DNA of 8,560 nucleotides from NCBI GenBank assembly GCA_002684315.1, contig NYVB01000062.1, positions 1 to 8,560 of the forward strand. The letters run 5' to 3'. The stretch comes from Planctomycetaceae bacterium (GTDB lineage: Bacteria > Planctomycetota > Phycisphaerae > Phycisphaerales > SM1A02). Of the stretch, positions 1 through 6,816 are shown in pieces (within the stretch, counting starts at the first letter, position 1; every line of letters begins with the position of its first letter). Below the pieces are notes generated by a model that saw only the letters and a program-made list of their open reading frames with translations, did not search any database and had not been told where the DNA came from. A program made the position numbers and the translations under genes.

Positions 1-6
1 CACAGG

Positions 7-1254
7 ATGGGCTACCAATCGCCGCTTCGCAACCAACAGGACCAATGGGTCGCCAAACAGACCGAACTTTTTGCAGATCGTGTGAGCCGCTCCGAGCGTC
101 CAACGAACGAATCAGGCGCTGAATCCGCACGATTCGAGCTCACCTACATTCCCTACGGGCCTGATGGCGCGTCAGAGGACATCTGTTGCGAGATCGTGGA
201 GTCATTCGGTCCGATCGAACCGGAGTATGCCGCGATGCGACGGTGTTGCGGCCTTCTGGACGCTGCGCACCGATCAGTCATCGTGCTGACCGGAGCGGAT
301 CGCCTCGATTTTCTGGATCGCATGATCACTCAGGGCGTCGCGACACTCCCTCCCGGGCGAACCACCCGATCGTTCTGGCTGAATCGAAAAGGTCGCATCG
401 TCTCCGATCTTCTGGTGGCGAACCTCCCTGATCGAACTCTGCTCGAAGTCGATCTCCACGCAGCGCAAGCCACGTTCGAATCTCTGGACGCCTTTCTGTT
501 CACCGAGGATGCGGAGATGTCTCTGGAGATCGAAGCCTTCTCGCAGCTTCGTCTCTACGGACCTGCGTCATTGGTCGTTCTGGATGCCCTGCTCGAGGAA
601 GGCTCCGCTCCCGAGGCCGGCGGTGTCACCGAAGGAAAGCTCGGCGGTGTTCCTTTGACGATGCTGCGAGTCGATGAGGTGGGGGAGCCTGGAGTGGCCT
701 TGATCTTCGAGCGCGCTTCGGCGGAGGTCGTCTGGAGCAGCTTGATCGAATGGGAGTCCGAAACCAAGCAACGCGTCCGCCCGATCGGTTGGTCCGCCTA
801 CAACGCGGCCCGCATCGAAGGTGGTACACCGTTGTTCAATGTCGATTTCGGAACGGATGCGCTTCCACACGAAAGTGGTCTGGTGGAAAGTCGGGTCAGC
901 TTCAACAAGGGCTGTTTCCTGGGACAGGAAATCGTCGCTCGGCTCGAGAATCTCGGTCATCCCAAGCAACGTCTTCGTGCGATCACACTCGATCCCGCCT
1001 GCATGCCCGTCGCAGGAACACAGGTCTTCGCCGCACTGGAAGGGGCCGCCGGAGAAGTTCACCTCGGACCACAGGTGGGTTGGATCACCAGCAGCACGAT
1101 CGCGCCGATGCTGGGTGCGAGTCCGATCGCCTTCGGGATGTTGAAGTACGACTATTCCGAAACGGAAGCTTCGCTGATGATCGCTTCCGATGGAGAGACC
1201 CACGGCGCGTCCGTTCGTGAAGGATTTCGTTTTCTTCCCGGAGCGTCTTCATGA
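7..1254 (+). CDS. ygfZ: YgfZ/GcvT-like folate-binding protein
   Basis: This 415-residue protein belongs to the YgfZ branch of the aminomethyltransferase (GcvT) fold. Family members bind tetrahydrofolate and help maintain or repair Fe-S clusters, and affect some tRNA modifications, in the cytosol. The diagnostic YgfZ signature KGCFLGQE is at residues 301-308, with the reactive Cys at 303. A GcvT_N-like core starts near residue 75 (EYAAMRRCCGLLDAAHR), and the C-terminus has the expected beta-barrel-like end. The N-terminus (SPLRNQQ, then IPYG near residue 48) matches the GcvT start pattern but with about 30 extra residues between the two parts. The frame is open to the left edge (codons at 1-6), so ATG at 7 is a likely but unproven start. 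Its stop overlaps the next start (ATGA at 1251-1254), so it heads a coupled operon. Family assignment is firm; the precise client is unknown. Confidence 0.88.
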   Translation: MGYQSPLRNQQDQWVAKQTELFADRVSRSERPTNESGAESARFELTYIPYGPDGASEDICCEIVESFGPIEPEYAAMRRCCGLLDAAHRSVIVLTGADRLDFLDRMITQGVATLPPGRTTRSFWLNRKGRIVSDLLVANLPDRTLLEVDLHAAQATFESLDAFLFTEDAEMSLEIEAFSQLRLYGPASLVVLDALLEEGSAPEAGGVTEGKLGGVPLTMLRVDEVGEPGVALIFERASAEVVWSSLIEWESETKQRVRPIGWSAYNAARIEGGTPLFNVDFGTDALPHESGLVESRVSFNKGCFLGQEIVARLENLGHPKQRLRAITLDPACMPVAGTQVFAALEGAAGEVHLGPQVGWITSSTIAPMLGASPIAFGMLKYDYSETEASLMIASDGETHGASVREGFRFLPGASS

Positions 1255-1433
1255 TTCCCGCCCCGCCCGGACAGGAACCCGCCGGATTCACCGTCGGTCC
1301 GGAGTTGTGGCTGCTGTTGCTTGGAGTCATCGCCACCATCGGAGTCGCCCTCATCTTTTTCTTCCTCATGCGACGAATGGTGCAGGAAGAGCACGAACAT
1401 GCCGGTGATGACGAGGGAGAGTCACTCGAATGA
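1251..1433 (+). CDS. Small single-span membrane protein, unknown function
   Basis: A 60-residue protein that I do not recognise. Residues 1-17 are proline- and glycine-rich. Residues 18-40 form one strongly hydrophobic segment (ELWLLLLGVIATIGVALIFF). This is followed by a basic pair (RR, about 42-43) and an acidic, His-containing tail (residues 45-60). The Arg pair after the span suggests N-out/C-in topology with the acidic tail in the cytoplasm. The gene looks real because its start overlaps the ygfZ stop (ATGA, 1251-1254), its stop overlaps the next start (ATGA, 1430-1433), and it has a GGAG ribosome site at 1240-1243, seven bases before ATG. Size and shape recall small accessory subunits of membrane complexes, but nothing in the sequence assigns it to one. 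Confidence 0.75.
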   Translation: MIPAPPGQEPAGFTVGPELWLLLLGVIATIGVALIFFFLMRRMVQEEHEHAGDDEGESLE

Positions 1434-2299
1434 CCACTCTTGATTCGAAGAATCCGAATCGTCTCGAGCTTTGCGAAGTCGGTCCGCGAGATGGCCTTCA
1501 GAACGAATCGATCCTGGTCTCTCTGGAGACGAAGGTCGCATTCATCGACGCACTGTCCGAGACCGGCCTCAAGGAGATCGAAGTCGGTAGTTTCGTCCGT
1601 CCGGACATCATTCCTCAACTGGCTGACAGCGCCGAGGTCTTTTCACGCATCAAGCGTCGCGATGGCGTGTGCTATTCCGCTCTCGTACCGAACCGCCGGG
1701 GACTCGACGGCGCGCTGGCGGCTTCCGCCGACAAGGTGTCCATCTTCACCGCCGCGAGCGAATCCTTCGTCGGACACAACATCAAGGCGACCATCGCGGA
1801 ATCGATCGAACGTTTCGTCCCGGTCGTCGAGGGTGCGCACGAGGCCGGAATTCCCGTGCGTGGCTACGTGAGCTGCGTGGTCGCATGTCCATACGAGGGA
1901 GCGATCTCTCCTTCGGCGGTGGTGGACGTCTGCCGGCGTCTGCTCGCCATCGGCGTGGACGAACTTGATCTGGGTGAGACATTGGGAGTTTCTCATCCCG
2001 AGGAGATCGATGCGCTTCTCGAGGCAGTGGGGGAGATCGAGCCTCTGGATCGAATCGCTTTGCACCTGCACGACACCCAAGGGCGAGCCTCGTCATGTGC
2101 TCGTCGGGCATGGGATCTTGGTATTCGTCGGTTCGACGGAAGTTGCCGAGGCCTTGGTGGCTGTCCCTTCGCCCCCGGAGCCGCCGGAAACGTCGCCACG
2201 GAATCTCTGGTGTCGTTGTTCGATGAGATGGGGCATCCCAGCGGCGTGTCCCTTCAAAAGCTGCATGAGGCGGCTCGTCTTCTGGACATGCTCTTCTAG
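1430..2299 (+). CDS. mvaB: Hydroxymethylglutaryl-CoA lyase
   Basis: A 289-residue DRE-TIM barrel enzyme that splits HMG-CoA into acetyl-CoA and acetoacetate, the last step of leucine breakdown. Visible motifs are EVGPRDGLQNE (catalytic Arg20, Asp21), EVGSFVRP (Glu51), the metal ligands in HLHDT (His212, His214), and the lyase signature GLGGCPFAPG with the catalytic-loop Cys245, followed by GNVATE (Asn254 as metal ligand). These separate it from isopropylmalate or homocitrate synthases. Length is near the usual ~300. Residues just before the signature read SCR where the family normally has SVA. Translation is probably coupled to the upstream small membrane protein gene (ATGA at 1430-1433), with a GAGGGAGA ribosome site at 1413-1420. 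The TAG stop is 13 bases from the convergent phosphoesterase gene. No other leucine-degradation gene is in the window. Confidence 0.92.
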   Translation: MTTLDSKNPNRLELCEVGPRDGLQNESILVSLETKVAFIDALSETGLKEIEVGSFVRPDIIPQLADSAEVFSRIKRRDGVCYSALVPNRRGLDGALAASADKVSIFTAASESFVGHNIKATIAESIERFVPVVEGAHEAGIPVRGYVSCVVACPYEGAISPSAVVDVCRRLLAIGVDELDLGETLGVSHPEEIDALLEAVGEIEPLDRIALHLHDTQGRASSCARRAWDLGIRRFDGSCRGLGGCPFAPGAAGNVATESLVSLFDEMGHPSGVSLQKLHEAARLLDMLF

Positions 2300-2312
2300 C
2301 TTGCAGTTCTCT

Positions 2313-3164
2313 TCAGATCTTGGTGCTGATGCCCTGCCGTCCGGATTCGACCGAGGCGCCCTCCACCCAGTCCTGCAGAAGAGGTTTTCTTTCCAGATCC
2401 GGCGTCCAGCTGCGTCCCTTTTTCACCAATCGAACCACCTGCAGCTCGTCTCCATCGAGAATCACGCATCGTGGACGGCCCGGAAAGGTGAATGAACCGG
2501 TGTTGATCACGGTCGGTGTGCGACGTCGATCGATGTTCTGGTGGTGTGAATGTCCGGTGATCGCATGGGTCGCTTCCGGATAGAACCGGGCCATGAAACA
2601 ACGTGCAAGCTCCGGTGATTGCTTCCAGTATTTGAGAATTCTCCAGACGATCCGTGGTCGTGACAGCATGCTCTTCCAGTTGGTGCGCATGCCGGTTTTC
2701 TCTTCAGCATTCCACTCTGCGATCGATGCCATTCTGGTGGCGTCGAATCGGTTTTCGATCGTCTCCTCCTCTTCCGTTTCGCTTTGTGCTTGCCGGGTGG
2801 TCGTCCACGCTTCTCTGATGATCCCGGCATGTCTGGCCCAGGGTGCGATCATCGTGTGAAAGGCATCGCCGTGGGTCACGACGATCCGGCCTCCTGCAAA
2901 AGTGATCGCTCGCTCGTCGGAGATGTCATGATCATGATTGCCCGCCAGAAGCGTCAGCGTCGTGTTGTTGCTGTCGGCGAGTCGATTCATGTCATCGACC
3001 ACCTGCTGAGCTTCGATCTCGACCGAATCCTTGTGGTACTCGACCAGGTCGCCGTTGACGATCAGATGGTCGCACGCGTCGAAGATCGGAGACAGCATGG
3101 CCACGCACGAGTCAGAGCCGTGCAGGAGGTGGACATCCGAAATGATCATTGTTCGACGCATCAT
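2313..3164 (-). CDS. Calcineurin-type metallophosphoesterase
   Basis: A 283-residue (from the chosen start) two-metal phosphoesterase. The metal-binding series is complete: SDVHL (Asp10, His12), NGD (Asp39), GNHD (Asn76, His77), THGD (His98) and GHSH (His205, His207). Between THGD and GHSH lies a long helical insert rich in Glu, Arg and Trp (about residues 110-195). The motif order and insert recall UDP-2,3-diacylglucosamine hydrolase (LpxH)-like enzymes, but I cannot fix the substrate. The open frame extends to a GTG at 3194. I prefer ATG 3164 (or the adjacent ATG 3161), which puts the first strand right after the start; no strong ribosome site supports any choice. It is the last gene of a minus-strand run, 47 bases after the cyclase stop (17 if GTG is used). 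It converges on mvaB with a 13-base gap and no clear terminator. Confidence 0.85.
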   Translation of the reverse strand: MMRRTMIISDVHLLHGSDSCVAMLSPIFDACDHLIVNGDLVEYHKDSVEIEAQQVVDDMNRLADSNNTTLTLLAGNHDHDISDERAITFAGGRIVVTHGDAFHTMIAPWARHAGIIREAWTTTRQAQSETEEEETIENRFDATRMASIAEWNAEEKTGMRTNWKSMLSRPRIVWRILKYWKQSPELARCFMARFYPEATHAITGHSHHQNIDRRRTPTVINTGSFTFPGRPRCVILDGDELQVVRLVKKGRSWTPDLERKPLLQDWVEGASVESGRQGISTKI

Positions 3165-3211
3165 TGAGGAATGTCGGCATGAAATCGATTTCACTGAAGT
3201 CCGGATCGAGA

Positions 3212-4663
3212 CTATCTGTCGGTTTCCGGACCAAGTGTGATCTTGTTCTTGCCGGTTCGCTTGCTCTCCAGGGCCCGTTGGTCCCCCAGTGCGAGCAGTT
3301 TTTCGATCGGACTGCCGTCATGCTCGAGATTGATGACGTCCCAGGGATAGGTGACCAGTCCACTGGAGATCGAGATCCTCTCCGGTGAGTCCGGTCCGAT
3401 GTTGGGGAGAGGGAGCTTCGCCATGCGAGATTGAATCCGACGTGCGATCTTCTCGTGCACCAGAGGTTGCGATTGTTCGGCACGAGGTGCGGGATCCGAG
3501 AAGACCACCACGAATTCATCTCCCCCGACACGGAAGACATGGTCACCCTTTCGCAGTGCGGACTTGACCAGACGAACCGTCTCTCGGAGCACTTGATCTC
3601 CAGCGGCATGACCGTATTTATCGTTGTACTTCTTGAAATTGTCGATGTCGAAGCACATCAGGCTGACGAATCGCCAGGTCTGGGCCGATCGTGAGATGAC
3701 CCGACCGAGCACGTCCTCGAGAGCTCTTCGATTGCCTGCTCCGGTGAGATGGTCCGTCCATGCCTGTTCGAGCAGTGTCACGTTCTTCTTGCGAAGCGTG
3801 AGCCACAGAGAAAACCATTGTGTCCAGGGGCCCAGCAGAGGGGCGTCCTTCGGGTCTTCGGAGATGAAGAAGCCAAACACGCCATCCACGTCGGGCACGG
3901 CGAGAATCGTGGCGCCTCTCTCTCCCGCCAGGCGACGTTTCTCATCCATCTCCCTGGTGTCTTCGATGAACTCAAGATGTTCGATGCCCGTTCTCTGTTT
4001 GATGATCTCCACACCAAGTGTCTTGATCTCACGATTTTCGATCATCGCATTGACCATCATCGTTTCATGTTCCTGAGGAACCTGGGCATCGACACCGGTA
4101 TGAGTCGCTTTTTTTCTGTCAGAGATCTGCACTTCCCGATTGGCACGTTCGTACGAGTCGTCGAGAACTCTTTCGACCACCGATTGTTCGTTGAGCTCCA
4201 CGCCTTCAGAGTGCTCCGAGTGAGAAGCCGAGAACGTCCGTCTTTTCAACAGACTCTCCTTGAGCGCTTTCGCGTCACCGGTGCCGTCGATGACCGCCGC
4301 AACCAGATCGACGTCTCTTCGTGGATTGATTGCAGCGTCGAAGCCATTCTCGACGGCGTCTCTTCCCCGCTCGTCCTGCCCGTCTTCGATCAGAAGAACC
4401 AGTCTGACCGAGGGGTCGATCTTCCTGAAGGCATCGACGATCTCATGGTCATCGAATCCCCTTGATGGTGCCATCACCACCGCGGAGACGTGAGACAGCG
4501 AGCCGGTGTCTTCCACCGCATCGAACAGCGAATCGACCATCCGGATGTCTCTTGGTGCGAGGGCGTCTCGAACATCATTGAGAATTCCATGGGAAAGATC
4601 TTCGCCGACGAGAATCGGCTCTGCACGGACGGTGCGTGTCTTCTTGCCTGCAGGTGATGTCAT
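3212..4663 (-). CDS. Diguanylate cyclase with degenerate receiver and GGDEF domain
   Basis: A 483-residue protein predicted to make c-di-GMP from two GTP. The GGDEF domain (about 304-475) has DHLTGAGNRR (304-313), the metal-binding FDIDNFKKYND (Asp339, Asn347), the intact active-site loop GGDEF (380-384), and an RKGD product-inhibition I-site (Arg371-Asp374) with the standard five-residue spacing. Residues about 16-128 look like a response-regulator receiver fold. The phosphoacceptor Asp is absent at the end of strand 3 (AVVMAPSRG), and the conserved Lys of the usual KP pair is Asn (INP, 113-114), so phosphorylation is unlikely. Residues about 200-285 may form a GAF-like sensor, leading to a signalling helix (286-303). 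There is no membrane segment. The start overlaps the stop of the gene before it (ATGA, 4660-4663) and has a good GGAGGA site at 4672-4677. EAL and HD-GYP motifs are absent. Confidence 0.9.
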   Translation of the reverse strand: MTSPAGKKTRTVRAEPILVGEDLSHGILNDVRDALAPRDIRMVDSLFDAVEDTGSLSHVSAVVMAPSRGFDDHEIVDAFRKIDPSVRLVLLIEDGQDERGRDAVENGFDAAINPRRDVDLVAAVIDGTGDAKALKESLLKRRTFSASHSEHSEGVELNEQSVVERVLDDSYERANREVQISDRKKATHTGVDAQVPQEHETMMVNAMIENREIKTLGVEIIKQRTGIEHLEFIEDTREMDEKRRLAGERGATILAVPDVDGVFGFFISEDPKDAPLLGPWTQWFSLWLTLRKKNVTLLEQAWTDHLTGAGNRRALEDVLGRVISRSAQTWRFVSLMCFDIDNFKKYNDKYGHAAGDQVLRETVRLVKSALRKGDHVFRVGGDEFVVVFSDPAPRAEQSQPLVHEKIARRIQSRMAKLPLPNIGPDSPERISISSGLVTYPWDVINLEHDGSPIEKLLALGDQRALESKRTGKNKITLGPETDR

Positions 4664-5352
4664 TGGCCGGAATCCTCCGAGGGTTCAGAATCGGTCGTGC
4701 CATCTTCATGGTCTTCATCCGAATCTCGAAGGAGCAACTCCAGCTCCTCCGAACTAACCGTCGAATCCGTACGCTCGTTCGTCGAGTCTGGATCTTCGAA
4801 TTCGTCGGAACTCTTCAGATCGAATTCCGAGGGTTTCGAAGGGGGGGGCTCCTCCACGATTTCCTCTGCTTTGTGCGGTTGTACGAACGATCCGGTGAAT
4901 TTCAGGGTTCCGTAGGCTGAGTCCGTCTTTTCCTCGTCGTCATCCGGCATCTCGGGGTTCTGGGCCACGGCAGCATCATGTCCCTCATCCAACGTCGTGC
5001 GGGTGTTCAATTCGATCACCAGATCATCCTCAGGGATGCACCAGATTCCGATCTCGGGATGGAATTTCCTGAGGTGTCGAAGAAAGTGTTCCTGCTTGGG
5101 CATGTCATCGACTTCGGAGCGCTTGCAGTAGATCAGAGCGATCTGACCTCTCGACTCTCTTGGATAGTCGTTCTTGGGTCTCTGGCGTTGTTTGAGAATC
5201 GTGATCGTGCCCAGAGCCGATAAGGTGTCCCGGCTTTCATGGACGGTCGCGTCCAAGCTGTCATATTCGAACGGGGTTGATGCACGGGGGGCTCGCAGGA
5301 GGATGACCTCCGTAACCGCTCGATCAGAAAGAATTTGCCGCAGAAAAGGCAT
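4660..5352 (-). CDS. Unknown protein with acidic disordered tail, cyclase partner
   Basis: A 230-residue protein I do not recognise. The first ~118 residues look folded and contain a strand-loop-helix-strand stretch (QIALIYCKR near 70, then a basic helix, then IGIWCIPEDD near 102-111). This loosely resembles part of a receiver domain. From about residue 120 the chain is acidic and Ser/Asp/Glu-rich, probably disordered, with a proline triplet (169-171) and a short predicted helix SSEELELLLRD near 200. The open frame begins at ATG 5358. The ribosome site GAGGTGAT (5359-5366) abuts that ATG but is well placed for the second ATG at 5352, so I use 5352. It is the first gene of the minus-strand operon and is translationally coupled to the diguanylate cyclase, so a role in that pathway is likely but inferred only from position. 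An eight-base C tract lies inside it. Confidence 0.7.
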   Translation of the reverse strand: MPFLRQILSDRAVTEVILLRAPRASTPFEYDSLDATVHESRDTLSALGTITILKQRQRPKNDYPRESRGQIALIYCKRSEVDDMPKQEHFLRHLRKFHPEIGIWCIPEDDLVIELNTRTTLDEGHDAAVAQNPEMPDDDEEKTDSAYGTLKFTGSFVQPHKAEEIVEEPPPSKPSEFDLKSSDEFEDPDSTNERTDSTVSSEELELLLRDSDEDHEDGTTDSEPSEDSGQ

Positions 5353-5358
5353 CTCCAT

Positions 5359-5367
5359 ATCACCTCT
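5359..5367 (-). promoter_or_regulatory. Ribosome binding site that decides a start
   Basis: The minus-strand sequence AGAGGTGAT is a long match to the Shine-Dalgarno consensus. It touches the first ATG (5358) but leaves a normal gap to the ATG at 5352, favouring the latter as the true start of the unknown gene. Confidence 0.6.
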
Positions 5368-5484
5368 GAATTGATCCTAACACGTCACACTGCACGTGCC
5401 TCATCGGAGTTCTGGCTCAGCTGTCACTGGGCTGAATTCCGTCATTTTCGGACCACATCATCAGATTTCACGTCCGATTTTCTT
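5368..5484. other. Intergenic region between two minus-strand units
   Basis: About 117 bases separate the amidotransferase-like gene stop from the leader of the unknown/cyclase operon. This region should hold the end of one transcript and the promoter of the next. It contains an inverted repeat CACGT-N8-ACGTG at 5381-5398. It also has a weak TAGGAT -10-like element on the minus strand near 5374-5379, without a matching -35. I see no convincing intrinsic terminator for the minus strand. A six-base stem (TCGGAC at 5448-5453, GTCCGA at 5472-5477) has an 18-base loop and its T-rich tail is on the plus strand. Confidence 0.4.
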
Positions 5485-6147
5485 TCATGCCTGAGCGGAG
5501 GCGGACCGCACGAGTGCCTCGAAAAGCCCTTGGCCGAACCGATGCTCCTCGGTTCGCTCAGGGTGCCACTGAACGCCCACCCGACTGGAACGTCCGACAT
5601 CTCGAACGGCCTCGATCAGGTCATCCCCGGAGCGCGCGATGATTTCGAGAGAGCCTGCCGACGACATCGCCTGTTTGTGATGGCTGTGAACGAGGCCTTC
5701 GCCGATGATTCCTGAAATCAGATGGGAGCGGCCGTCCCAATGATCAGCAGCCGACTCCAGCACATCGGGAAGGTATTGCTCGAGTGTTCCTCCGTGGACG
5801 AGTGAAAACAGCTGCATCCCCAGGCAGATCGCGAGAAGTGGATGGTCTGTCGCGTTCAATGATTCGAGCAGGGCCAGTTCGAAGTCCTGTCTCATGGGAT
5901 CGATGAGCGTCGCTTTTGGATGTGGTGGAGATCCGAACACGGTCGTGTCAGGATCATCTCCACCCGTGGTGACGAAGGCGTCACACAGCTCGAGGTAGTG
6001 GGGGATCGACTCCGTCTGGCAGGTCAGATGAATCGGAGTCCCGCCTGCCTCCCAGACCGCTTTCGAATACTCGGTTCGGCTGCGGTACTGACCGTCCTGA
6101 AGAGTCACTGAAATACCGACGACAGGTCGTCTGAAATCAGGTGCCAT
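5485..6147 (-). CDS. Class I glutamine amidotransferase-like hydrolase (peptidase C26)
   Basis: A 220-residue cytosolic hydrolase of the gamma-glutamyl-gamma-aminobutyrate hydrolase / GATase class I fold. These enzymes cleave gamma-glutamyl amide bonds with a Cys-His-Glu triad. The nucleophile elbow is AICLGMQLF with Cys108, and the His-Glu pair is in GVQWHPE (His195, Glu197). The N-terminus PVVGIS and TTGGDDPD (61-67) are typical of the family. The family's usual NSxHHQ element reads HSHHKQ (154-159). PuuD-type enzymes more often have CRG at the elbow, so the substrate is uncertain and I give no symbol. The frame is open to 6282, but that would overlap the upstream lipoprotein gene by more than 100 bases and add a basic non-family extension. 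ATG 6147 begins exactly at the conserved start and lies eight bases after the upstream stop, so the two form an operon. Confidence 0.85.
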   Translation of the reverse strand: MAPDFRRPVVGISVTLQDGQYRSRTEYSKAVWEAGGTPIHLTCQTESIPHYLELCDAFVTTGGDDPDTTVFGSPPHPKATLIDPMRQDFELALLESLNATDHPLLAICLGMQLFSLVHGGTLEQYLPDVLESAADHWDGRSHLISGIIGEGLVHSHHKQAMSSAGSLEIIARSGDDLIEAVRDVGRSSRVGVQWHPERTEEHRFGQGLFEALVRSASAQA

Positions 6148-6155
6148 GCCTGCGC

Positions 6156-6803
6156 TCACACTTCCGAGTCGGGGTTTGCGCCGTTCACAAGCAGAATGAC
6201 GTCTCTCACCGGTGCCGTGTCCGTCTCCCAGGGGCGTGACAGTTCGAAACGTGCGGTCTGGACCGTCTTGTCCGACAGGCATTCGAGGACGTACACCGCC
6301 AGCATGGGGCCACCGGTCCGTCCATCGTCTGAAAGGCTTCGAGTCGTCTGCGACATCATTTTCAGATCCGATGAGATGCTTGTCAGTGCCCAGTTGTATC
6401 CGGTGCCAGCCTGAAACGGGAGTTGAATGGTCAGGCTTCCTCCTGAAGGCATCTGGGCTTCGACTCGGTTGGTCTGCTCGTCTTGGGTCTTTTCGAGCGT
6501 GATCGTCACGGCCTTGTTCTCGGGTGCCTTGGTGGTTGAGGCTGCCGTTGCAGCCCCGGATCCTTCAGAAACAGGTTCATCCGACATGTTCTGGGACCCG
6601 GGTTCGACGTTCTGCGGGACGTTCGCAGTGGCCTGGTCATTGGTGGCGGAAGGCACCTTCGTCTGTCCATGCCCATGGTGATGATGGTTCGCTTTATGAC
6701 TGTTTTCCGTCTCGCATCCAGTCAGGACGGCGCACAGCATGACTCCTCCCAGAATGAGTGCGGATCTTCCGGTGGGTGGGATCAGTCGTGTCGTGAAGGG
6801 CAT
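6156..6803 (-). CDS. Lipoprotein with chagasin-like (I42) protease inhibitor domain
   Basis: A 215-residue predicted lipoprotein. A signal peptide (hydrophobic about residues 13-29) ends in the lipobox AVLTGC, with Cys30 as lipid site. Next come a His cluster (HHHHGH, 40-45) and a Ser/Thr/Ala/Pro-rich linker to about residue 97. The C-terminal domain (about 98-210) carries the three inhibitory loops of the chagasin family: GTGYNW (133-138), a Gly-rich RTGGP loop (162-166), and RPW (190-192). Chagasin-type proteins block papain-family cysteine proteases by inserting these loops in the active site. The longer open frame to 6896 would put about 31 residues before the signal peptide, so I use ATG 6803, which has GGAG at 6813-6816. 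It is followed after eight bases by the C26-family gene. Function outside the cell membrane is likely; the target protease is unknown. Confidence 0.82.
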   Translation of the reverse strand: MPFTTRLIPPTGRSALILGGVMLCAVLTGCETENSHKANHHHHGHGQTKVPSATNDQATANVPQNVEPGSQNMSDEPVSEGSGAATAASTTKAPENKAVTITLEKTQDEQTNRVEAQMPSGGSLTIQLPFQAGTGYNWALTSISSDLKMMSQTTRSLSDDGRTGGPMLAVYVLECLSDKTVQTARFELSRPWETDTAPVRDVILLVNGANPDSEV

Positions 6804-6812
6804 GTGAGGCTG

Positions 6813-6816
6813 CTCC
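6813..6816 (-). promoter_or_regulatory. Ribosome binding site for the lipoprotein gene
   Basis: GGAG on the minus strand, nine bases before ATG 6803. Together with the signal peptide starting there, it supports 6803 over the upstream in-frame ATG at 6896. Confidence 0.5.

Noticed and set aside
568..1203. Long minus-strand open frame opposite ygfZ
   Set aside because: It is a shadow of the ygfZ frame with no recognisable domain and no ribosome site; ygfZ carries a clear family signature.
3749..4465. 238-residue plus-strand frame opposite the diguanylate cyclase
   Set aside because: The minus strand encodes intact GGDEF motifs; the plus frame has no family features and arises from base composition.
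5448..5485. TCGGAC/GTCCGA stem followed by a T-rich run on the plus strand
   Set aside because: The loop is 18 bases, the stem only six, and no plus-strand gene ends here.
6148..6282. N-terminal extension of the C26-family gene
   Set aside because: It would overlap the lipoprotein gene by more than 100 bases, and the conserved family start is at ATG 6147.
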